35,222 nucleotides of DNA from SIG78 sp045533055 (lineage in GTDB: Bacteria > Verrucomicrobiota > Lentisphaeria > Victivallales > Victivallaceae). Of this stretch, positions 22,828-30,109 are shown one piece after another. The translations under genes and the position numbers were made by a program. The stretch lies in contig JAZSHD010000258.1 in NCBI GenBank assembly GCA_045533055.1, positions 1-35,222 of the forward strand, in the 5' to 3' direction. Under the pieces are notes generated by a model. The model did not search any database, was not told the DNA's origin, and saw nothing but the letters and a program-made list of their open reading frames with translations. Within the stretch, counting starts at the first letter, position 1; every line of letters starts with the position of its first letter.

Positions 22828-25742
22828 ATAAAATATTTTCTGTTATGCTCGCAGCGGCAGCTTTTGCCGGGACTTTGAGTGCAGGCAATCCCGAAGGCAA
22901 TCTTTTGAAAAACGGAGCTTTTGACAACGCGGATTTTTCCGGGGAAGTGGCAATCCAGCAGACTCACGGCAGAGTAAAAGTTGTTTTGGAAACGGAAAAT
23001 CTGACCTGGAACCGCTGTTTGCGTATGCAGATAGTCAGTCTGAAAAACACCGCAAAAGCTCAACTTTTGAACACACTTGTCCTGGTGGGCAAAAATGGCA
23101 AAAACATGGGTTTTCCGGTGGAACCGGATGCGACTTATGATTTCAGTTTTGAAATCAAAGGCACCCGCAGCGTTGCACTGTGGGCAACATTGTACGACCG
23201 TCCATGCGGAATTGAAAAACAATGGGTCGGCAAAAATATCCGCCCCCGACCAGCCAATGCCAAAGGCGAAAAAGAGAATTGGACCAAAATCAAAGGTTCT
23301 TTCAGAACCAATAAAGATACCAAATTTGCCACATTGAATTTTCAATTCTGGGCTGACAGCCGCCAAAGCAAAAAGATGCCCGCTGCCGGTGAATATGTTT
23401 TGCTGGATAATATCAAAATAAGCAAACGCAACACCATAACCGCTGTCGGGAGTGTGGGCAATGCATCTGCAGAAATACCCCGTCCGGCAATGTTGGTACC
23501 CGGCAGGATGGATTTTCAGCTGCAACAGATCGGCAAAACTGCCGCTGTGCCGGTAAGTGTGGAAAGTTCTGCCGATGCGGAGAATATAAAATTTTCAATT
23601 ACCCTGCCGCCGGGGGCTGCCGATCTTAAAACTGTATCCGCAAACAGTTCAAAACTCTGGCAGGACGATGTGGTGGAACTATTTTTTGCACCACTGGGCA
23701 GCGACCGGGGCTATACGCAGTTTGCCCTTGCCAGCGGCGGCGGCAGATTTTATAAAGCCGGAGAAACAACCGGAGCATTTGACCAATGGCAGGGCAAGTG
23801 CGAGATCCTCAAAGATAACCAACGCAAATTCTCTTTTGTTATTCCGTGGCATTTGCTGGGTGTTGGAAACAAAATTGCCGATGGCACGCTCATCGGTTTC
23901 AATATCGGCGTACAGTTCAATAAAAAGTCCTACACCTTTTCTTCGATAAAAGTCAATTTCCGGGATGTAAAAAACTTTGGTTCGCTGATTTTCGGCAGCG
24001 TTAAAGCGTACCGGAAAAAGGCGGCAGAAAGTTTGAAAGCTGTGCCGGAAGAATTGAGTGCTGAAGTCAAAAGATTCAGCAGCTCAAGCAATAACGATCT
24101 TGGTCTGGCGGTGGCAGAATTTGCTGCACTTCAAAAGAAAATCAATTCTGTACGGCTGGGTAAAGCGGTTTTTCTGACTGCCAAATTGGGTTTGAACAAC
24201 GATTTTTCGTATCCGCTGGAAATCACCCCCGATCAGCTGATAAATTCTGATATAAAACTTTCGGCGGCACGCGGCGAGATAGTCTATCTGCCATTGGCGA
24301 TCATGAACCGCACCGGCAAAACCGCCGCCTACCGTGTGGTGGTACATAATGACAAAAACAATTTCAACAGTGCTGAAGTTACTGGCTTGACCGGGGATTT
24401 CCCAAGTAAAAACATCATTTTCCGCGAAGCATTGCTCATCAAAGACAGCAACGGCAAAAATCCCGGCATGATCTATGACCCGCTGCCGGAAATGAATCAG
24501 GCAAGAGTCATCACCGTCCCCGCCAACGGCACGGGCGTAGTTTTTGTGGAATTTGATTGCCACGGAGTCAAGCCCGGAAAATATACCGGTTCGGTACGGA
24601 TCATTCCGCTGGCAGAACCGGCAGCTTTCAAGCGTTACAACTATCAGGGAGCGATGAAAGATCATCCGCTGGAACTTGAAGTCATAAACGCCGAATTGCC
24701 GCCGCCCATGCCGGTGAATATGTTTACCATGGGTATTTCGCAAGATTATGTAAACAAGTCACAGCGTTTGGGCGAACCCAGGCTGATGATCTCAAGTTTT
24801 TATTTTCCGTTCAAATTCGATGAAAAAGGCAACCTCGTCAGCAATAAAGCTCCGGCCGCAGAAAAAGCCATTGAACGATGCAAGAAGTTTTTCCAAAACG
24901 CTCCCCGCAAGGATAAAGTTCGTTTTATGGTGGGGTACAGCATCTACGATGTATTCAAACGCGCTGTCATGCCCAAAAGTATAAAAGTATTCACTCCCGA
25001 GTGGGAAAATTGCTGGAAAAACTATTTCAAAGCCATGTGTAAAGTTATAGACGACTGCGGCATCCAGCCTGCTGATATATGCTATGAAATGGTCGACGAA
25101 CCCCGTATCAAATACGAAAAAGAGTATCTGGCTATGATCAAACTTGCCAAAGAAGCCGTGCCCGAAGCCCGGCTGATGATGACTTGGGGTCCGCTGAATT
25201 TCGGATACACGGCAGAAAAGATCCAGCCGTACGAGTCTTATGTATCGGTTCACTACTATCACTGGCTGCTGCTGCGCAGTCCCAAGCTGGTCGAGCATAT
25301 CAAACGCATGAACAATACTCCCGGAGTAACGACCGGTCTGTACGAGTGCAGCACCAGCATCAGAGAAGATCTGCACAGCTATTTTTCCTTGCACCCGTGG
25401 CGGGTCTGTCTTGACGGTTTTGACGAAGTGGGTTTTTATCAATTTACAGCCAGTCCGTGGGGGCAGGTTGGTGCAGTGGATTGGAAACTTTCTCCCCGGG
25501 GCGAGTTGACTTACCGGGTGGACGATCTGTGCATACCGTCGATCCGGATGCTGGCTCTCCAGCAAGGAGTGGACGATATACGCTACTTGAGAAAACTGGA
25601 AGAATATCCAAATATCCCGGAAATCGCCGGATTGCTCAAAGAGTATAAGGCAAAAGTCCTGAAACAGGTTCACAATTCAGCATTGCCGGCGGAGTTCCGG
25701 CAAAAAGCCCGAAAACTGCTGAAAAAACATTCCGGTAAGTGA
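22824..25742 (+). CDS. Secreted GH123/DUF4091-like protein with CBM9-like module
   Basis: The 972-residue protein has a signal peptide (MNKIFSVMLAAAAFAGTLSA), an N-terminal CBM4/9-like jelly roll (NLLKNGAFDNADFSG onward, about 25-195), a CBM9-like module (about 215-395, with WQDDVVELFFAP), a beta sandwich and a C-terminal TIM barrel of the DUF4091/GH123 type (about 640-960). CYEMVDEPRIK holds the Asp758-Glu759 pair that in GH123 N-acetyl-beta-galactosaminidases supports substrate-assisted catalysis. The closing PSIRMLALQQGVDDIRYL is typical of DUF4091. The substrate is likely an N-acetylated or related glycan, but is not proven. The ATG at 22824 is chosen over 22812 because it follows GGGGGGT and starts the signal peptide. 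Confidence 0.87.
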   Translation: MNKIFSVMLAAAAFAGTLSAGNPEGNLLKNGAFDNADFSGEVAIQQTHGRVKVVLETENLTWNRCLRMQIVSLKNTAKAQLLNTLVLVGKNGKNMGFPVEPDATYDFSFEIKGTRSVALWATLYDRPCGIEKQWVGKNIRPRPANAKGEKENWTKIKGSFRTNKDTKFATLNFQFWADSRQSKKMPAAGEYVLLDNIKISKRNTITAVGSVGNASAEIPRPAMLVPGRMDFQLQQIGKTAAVPVSVESSADAENIKFSITLPPGAADLKTVSANSSKLWQDDVVELFFAPLGSDRGYTQFALASGGGRFYKAGETTGAFDQWQGKCEILKDNQRKFSFVIPWHLLGVGNKIADGTLIGFNIGVQFNKKSYTFSSIKVNFRDVKNFGSLIFGSVKAYRKKAAESLKAVPEELSAEVKRFSSSSNNDLGLAVAEFAALQKKINSVRLGKAVFLTAKLGLNNDFSYPLEITPDQLINSDIKLSAARGEIVYLPLAIMNRTGKTAAYRVVVHNDKNNFNSAEVTGLTGDFPSKNIIFREALLIKDSNGKNPGMIYDPLPEMNQARVITVPANGTGVVFVEFDCHGVKPGKYTGSVRIIPLAEPAAFKRYNYQGAMKDHPLELEVINAELPPPMPVNMFTMGISQDYVNKSQRLGEPRLMISSFYFPFKFDEKGNLVSNKAPAAEKAIERCKKFFQNAPRKDKVRFMVGYSIYDVFKRAVMPKSIKVFTPEWENCWKNYFKAMCKVIDDCGIQPADICYEMVDEPRIKYEKEYLAMIKLAKEAVPEARLMMTWGPLNFGYTAEKIQPYESYVSVHYYHWLLLRSPKLVEHIKRMNNTPGVTTGLYECSTSIREDLHSYFSLHPWRVCLDGFDEVGFYQFTASPWGQVGAVDWKLSPRGELTYRVDDLCIPSIRMLALQQGVDDIRYLRKLEEYPNIPEIAGLLKEYKAKVLKQVHNSALPAEFRQKARKLLKKHSGK

Positions 25743-25876
25743 ATTGGATTTTTACAGCATAAAAAAACAACGACCAAACAACTTGCAACTTATCAGTAAT
25801 CAACACATTTAGCATTGAACCTAAAGTGGAAGGCAAAAATTCAGTACCCGGATGGGGCAAAAATGTTTTCTTGACT

Positions 25877-27889
25877 TTACGGCAAAACCAGCAGTGCCCG
25901 GATGTCGTCGCAGCGGCGGTCACCCTTATCAACATCACTGCCGTTGTCGTTGACTTTGTTTTTGCCTACGCTCCAGACGGCGATGCCTTGCACGGGAGGG
26001 GCTTTATAAGTGTAATCAGTTTCGTATTTGCGATCGCTCTCCAGATAAAATCCATCGTCTTCAGACGGCTTTTTGCGTTCCACAAGTTTGACCTTTTTTA
26101 CTTCAAACGCTCCGGCTTTATAATGCAACGGTTTGCCGCTGAAATAATCGGTCGTTTTTACGGGCAAGGTTGCGGGGTATTTGCCGGTGGTGCGTTTGAT
26201 TTTTATTGCTTCCAGCAAAGCGTAAAATGCTTTATAACGCATTTCCAACATATGCATTCGTTCACCGCCGGCATTCATGGCGGGCACCAGCATACAAGCT
26301 AAAATATTGTAGGAGTTTGGTTTTACTTTTTCTTCGACTTTACAGAGATTTTCTTTGTTATAAAATTTCAAAAGCGACGAATAGTTTTTCATCCCCAGAT
26401 ACCACAAACCCGGCACCAGAAAGCGATAGCTTGCCACGCCTTCGTGCATTATTTTGCCATTATGTTTGACTGTGCCTTTGGCCATACCAATAAGTATATC
26501 AGTACCGAATATGGCTTCAAAATAAAGAGCGTTGCGGTTGATGGTCGGCATTTTTGCTGCGGATTTCTGCAAATATTGCTGAATAAGTGTCAACTCCTGA
26601 TTGCTTAAAATATTTGCGGTAAGCATATATTCAAGCCCCTCAAGCCGGATAGTTTCCAGGGCGATCATCACCAGCGAACCGATCAAACTTTTTTCCTGTT
26701 CCAGATACTCGATAATTCTACCGGAACGCTGCCACGCCTGCATAGCTTTGTTGTGATCTTTCATTTCGCTTGCCAACCGCATCTGCCAGATAAAAATTCT
26801 GGCGGCATTTCGCATTTTACTTAAATCCGGCAGCGAGATGCCCCACAAATTGCCTTGAGAATATTCCCGAACGGGTGCGGGGATGGGGTTATCAAAGAAT
26901 TTACCCAGTTTTTCGGCTTCGATACCCCAAAAGCGTTCCTTATACATCTGGGGGATTTCAAGGATTTGATACGAACCTGCTATTTCTTGGAAATCTTCAT
27001 CTTTGCCGGAAAACTCTTCCAGAGCTTTCTGCAAATCGTCGTGGAACTTCTGATCGACTTTCCGGTTGCGGAAGTAATCGGCGGCAAGTGCTTCGGCAGA
27101 GATCTTTTTCTTGAAGCTGTTTTCCAAAGCGAGCATAAATTTTTCGCTCTGTTGTTCTTCGTAAAGAGCAAAAACGGTGCAAGTCAAATAACACAACACC
27201 AGCAAAAACACCAATACCGTACAGCCTACGCCCCACACTTCATGAAAAGTTTTACCGTCAGCTTTCGCCCAGAGTTGGAACAAACAGTAAAGCGAAAGCA
27301 CAAACGCCGCCACCCCGGTATAAACCACCGGCACCCGCCACGCCAAAGGAATCAAACCATCGCTTTCACGAATAAATCCTCCGCCACCCAATTCCAAAAT
27401 CCAGGTACTGTTTACAAGCACCAGCAAGCCCGCCATTGCCGCTGCCCAAAGCAGAACGGCGGCAATATAAAAGTAATAATTGTTTTTTCTTACACACAAA
27501 GCGTTGAAGCCAACCATGCTCAACACGCCGGAAGCAACCATAAAGAGCCCTACATCATTTTTTTCGCCAGCCCAGACCAAGGCGGCAATATGCAGCACAA
27601 TGATCCCCCAGAAAAGCACTTTATAACGCAAACGGTCTTGCCGGAAGAAAAAGCGGCAAGTCAAAAATGCACTGTAAAGCAGCAGTAACAACTGCACCAG
27701 AAGTAATACCAGATAAAGGAACAATGTTGAAAACAACTCCTGCGAAACCTGCGTTGCTGTAAAGAGAGTATCCGACAAACATCCCAAATTAGCCGCACAA
27801 TAGCAATAAACGATATTAAGCAGCCAGCCGAACACCGCCCCCTCCGCCGGGGAGTCCCAAAAGAAAAGTTTACGGAAAAAGTTTTTCAT
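25877..27889 (-). CDS. Seven-TM membrane protein of unknown function
   Basis: I do not recognise this 670-residue protein. The first 250 residues hold about seven hydrophobic segments (for example LFLYLVLLLVQLLLLLYSAF and VLVFLLVLCYLTCTVFALY). The remaining 420 are soluble and helical, with FMLALENSFKKKISAEALAADYF just after the membrane part. The C-terminal part (RTTGKYPATLPVKTTDYFSGKPLHYK, then AVWSVGKNKVNDNG) resembles the ends of hypothetical proteins from the same phylum that pair with prepilin-like or peptidase-like domains, but this is a weak impression. The ATG at 27889 lies 4 bases after the stop codon of the four-helix-bundle gene, whose end contains the GAGGT ribosome site. The two are therefore coupled and may work together. 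Confidence 0.75.
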   Translation of the reverse strand: MKNFFRKLFFWDSPAEGAVFGWLLNIVYCYCAANLGCLSDTLFTATQVSQELFSTLFLYLVLLLVQLLLLLYSAFLTCRFFFRQDRLRYKVLFWGIIVLHIAALVWAGEKNDVGLFMVASGVLSMVGFNALCVRKNNYYFYIAAVLLWAAAMAGLLVLVNSTWILELGGGGFIRESDGLIPLAWRVPVVYTGVAAFVLSLYCLFQLWAKADGKTFHEVWGVGCTVLVFLLVLCYLTCTVFALYEEQQSEKFMLALENSFKKKISAEALAADYFRNRKVDQKFHDDLQKALEEFSGKDEDFQEIAGSYQILEIPQMYKERFWGIEAEKLGKFFDNPIPAPVREYSQGNLWGISLPDLSKMRNAARIFIWQMRLASEMKDHNKAMQAWQRSGRIIEYLEQEKSLIGSLVMIALETIRLEGLEYMLTANILSNQELTLIQQYLQKSAAKMPTINRNALYFEAIFGTDILIGMAKGTVKHNGKIMHEGVASYRFLVPGLWYLGMKNYSSLLKFYNKENLCKVEEKVKPNSYNILACMLVPAMNAGGERMHMLEMRYKAFYALLEAIKIKRTTGKYPATLPVKTTDYFSGKPLHYKAGAFEVKKVKLVERKKPSEDDGFYLESDRKYETDYTYKAPPVQGIAVWSVGKNKVNDNGSDVDKGDRRCDDIRALLVLP

Positions 27890-27893
27890 TGTT

Positions 27894-28532
27894 CTATACC
27901 TCATCTTTTTTACGGTTTTCTGAACGCACCCGGTACAGGCGTTCTGTAAAACCACCATTTTCTTTAAAGTTCATAGCAAGTTTTGTAATCTGCCGACCAA
28001 GTAAATAAGTTTCCTGATTGATCAAACAAATCATAGTATTGGCAGCGACTTCCTGTTTAAGCAGAGTTTTATCCGACTTGTCCGACCTGTCCGACTTGTC
28101 CGACCTGTCCGACTTGTCCGACCTGTCCGACACCATATTCCCCATAAGCTGCCGGAGTTGAGCCAGCGTTCCCGGGCGAGCGTTCCGAACAGTTTTAGCC
28201 TCCACAGAATCTGCCGACCAAATCGGTAAATTGCGTTGCCGGAGAAATGCCATATAGTCGCCCAATAATTCTTCCTGCGACGCTTTAGCTACATTAGTAA
28301 GCTTAAGTTCACTCTTTTTACCGGTTGCACTGGCTTCGGAACCTTCCATGATATTGATACCCCCGGAACGGGCGGCCTGAACCATTTGGTCATGAGTTCT
28401 ATCTTTTATATTGATATACCGATCACAAAATGCCGTTGTGGCATCATAAATCAGATTGCCGAGTTTATAAGTCACCAGCTTGGCATATCCGCCATGTGGC
28501 GGAATCAGTGGTTCGCTGTTTTTCTTCGTCAT
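27894..28532 (-). CDS. Four-helix-bundle suffix-domain protein with SDK/SDR repeat
   Basis: The 212-residue protein resembles the four-helix-bundle 'suffix' family, related to the proteins encoded in 23S rRNA intervening sequences. Typical parts are PPHGGYAKLVTYKLGNLIYDATTAF-like text at the N-terminus, DQMVQAARSGGINIMEGSEAS (about residues 48-68) and TMICLINQETYLLGRQI near the end. Between the predicted third and fourth helices lies a hydrophilic SDR/SDK repeat (about 134-154) from a 9-bp DNA repeat. The function of the family is unknown. It is followed by a coupled seven-TM protein gene. AAGGTTAT precedes the ATG at 28532; a TTG 15 bases earlier is less likely. Confidence 0.85.
   Translation of the reverse strand: MTKKNSEPLIPPHGGYAKLVTYKLGNLIYDATTAFCDRYINIKDRTHDQMVQAARSGGINIMEGSEASATGKKSELKLTNVAKASQEELLGDYMAFLRQRNLPIWSADSVEAKTVRNARPGTLAQLRQLMGNMVSDRSDKSDRSDKSDRSDKSDKTLLKQEVAANTMICLINQETYLLGRQITKLAMNFKENGGFTERLYRVRSENRKKDEV
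28072..28131 (-). repeat. 9-bp coding tandem repeat (TCCGACYTG)
   Basis: Six full units plus 6 bases of a seventh run from 28072 to 28131. TCCGACTTG and TCCGACCTG alternate strictly, giving an 18-bp higher-order unit repeated three times. The period of 9 keeps the reading frame, and the repeat encodes alternating SDK and SDR triplets. Copy number could vary between strains without frameshift. Confidence 0.9.
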
Positions 28533-28583
28533 TTTATAACCTTGCAATAATTTTTGTCAAACCAGTTCGACTTTATACAATAT

Positions 28584-29999
28584 TTAATTCATATCTATTG
28601 TTTGCCGGTTGATTTTTCCGGTGAAGGTCATCAATACTGCCAGCAGGATAAAGAGTATCACCGCTCCGGCGAGCAAGGCGTAATCTTCCAGCTGCAAAAT
28701 TACATATATTGCCCCGTAAGAGAGTGCCACTGCACAGAACATCCCCAACGCCGCCATGGCTTTGCGGTAGATCAAGCCGCTGTAAAATCCGCCCAGTGCC
28801 GACACCGCCGCCGCTGAAATCAGATAGGCTGTGCCGAATGAACTGTGTTCGCTGATGGCAAGAGTCAGCGTGTAAAACAAAACCAGCGACAATGCCGCAA
28901 TAAAGTATTGCAATGGATGCACCCAGACTTTGGCAAGTTTTTCGGCGATCAACATTGCCATAAGTACAATGATGAATACCAGTATGGAGTACTCCACGGC
29001 TCGGTTGACCTGCATGTAGCTGTCGGCAACTTTCAAAAGTGCCACCCCGGCGGAGCGGCTGTAATGGCTTTCGCTGTAACTTGAGCTTGAGCTGCGGTAA
29101 CGGCTTTTGCCATAAGAAGAATTTTTCCCGGCTTCAGGATATTGGAACATTTCGTCTGCTCCCACCCAGCTGGCGGGCAGATTGCGGTTGAACTCGCTGA
29201 CCGACCATTTGGCATTAAAGCCTTTTTCGCTGATAGAGCGTTCAACGGGCAAAAACGCTCCGCAGAAGCTGGGGGAGTGCCACAGGCTTTGCAAATCAAG
29301 TCGGGTATCCCGCCCAACCATGGAAAACAGCAGCTCCCGGCAGCCGTTGAGGTCAAAAGAGATTTCAAAATTGCCGTTTTCCGCTTTATTCAGCGGTATG
29401 GAAAAACCGCCGGGGAATGGAGCTTTTGCAGCAATTCCCGGCTCCACCTGCACGGCTTTACCGTTGAACGAACCCTGAATACCGGAGAGCCCCTGCAAAT
29501 CGGCAACCCCCACGATCAAACGGCTCTTCTCCGGATAGAATTGCCAATTTTCCACCTCCTTCGGGAAAACGATATTGCCTTTGAGCGTGATGTGCGAGCG
29601 GTAAAGCACCACTTCGTAAATTCCCCGGTAACGCATTTCGGGAGTCAATTCGCCGGTGATCTGCAAGGTTTGCGGCACGGCAAAGTAAGTGGAGCGTTCT
29701 GTGGAGATAACTTCTTTGATGCTTTTGCCCTCTTTTTCGGTACGCTTTATTTCCCGGCTTACCGGGATGGCCAGCAGGGGGCCGGATACCTTTTGCCGGT
29801 AGCCCCACTTGGAAGCGATCTCTTTTTCCACATCGTCTGCCAGATTCTGCCGGTTGGAGATAAGTCCATCGACCATCAAGATAGGTATTTGGCAGAGCAG
29901 AACCACCACGCCGATCATAATAACTTTGGCAGTAAAGGAGTTGCGGATTTTTTTGTAAAAGTCAGCAGGGGTGTTTTCAGGCAAAGTATTGTAAGTCAT
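28584..29999 (-). CDS. creD: CreD-like inner membrane protein
   Basis: This 471-residue protein matches CreD. It has an N-terminal membrane segment (about 24-46), a long extracytoplasmic beta-rich domain (50-330) with GPLLAIPV and the RGIYEVVLYRSHITLKG motif, and five or six C-terminal membrane segments (335-465) with VEYSILVFIIVLMAM and HPLQYFIAALSLVLFY. In Enterobacteria creD is controlled by the CreBC two-component system and affects colicin tolerance and envelope integrity; its biochemical role is unknown. No creB or creC is in this window. A Ser/Tyr/Arg-rich low-complexity stretch (about 291-317) extends the extracytoplasmic domain. CGGAGGA precedes the ATG at 29999. Confidence 0.93.
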   Translation of the reverse strand: MTYNTLPENTPADFYKKIRNSFTAKVIMIGVVVLLCQIPILMVDGLISNRQNLADDVEKEIASKWGYRQKVSGPLLAIPVSREIKRTEKEGKSIKEVISTERSTYFAVPQTLQITGELTPEMRYRGIYEVVLYRSHITLKGNIVFPKEVENWQFYPEKSRLIVGVADLQGLSGIQGSFNGKAVQVEPGIAAKAPFPGGFSIPLNKAENGNFEISFDLNGCRELLFSMVGRDTRLDLQSLWHSPSFCGAFLPVERSISEKGFNAKWSVSEFNRNLPASWVGADEMFQYPEAGKNSSYGKSRYRSSSSSYSESHYSRSAGVALLKVADSYMQVNRAVEYSILVFIIVLMAMLIAEKLAKVWVHPLQYFIAALSLVLFYTLTLAISEHSSFGTAYLISAAAVSALGGFYSGLIYRKAMAALGMFCAVALSYGAIYVILQLEDYALLAGAVILFILLAVLMTFTGKINRQTIDMN

Positions 30000-30109
30000 A
30001 TTATAGAGTTCCTCCGGTGATTGGTGTTTGGAGGAACAATAGCATGTATCACAATAAATAGCAAATACAAAAATGCAAAAAACGGTAAAAAATATCCCCG
30101 GATAGTACC

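Noticed and set aside
24792..25673. 293-residue open frame antisense to the GH123-like gene
   Set aside because: It is a mirror frame of a well-supported gene, with typical shadow composition and no start signal.
27001..27690. 277-residue plus-strand frame (26855-27688) opposite the seven-TM gene
   Set aside because: The minus-strand frame has hydrophobic segments, a coupled ribosome site and full length; the plus frame has none of these.
28072..28131. Diversity-generating retroelement (four-helix-bundle accessory gene with a repeat)
   Set aside because: No reverse transcriptase and no template/variable repeat pair is present; the repeat is a simple coding minisatellite.
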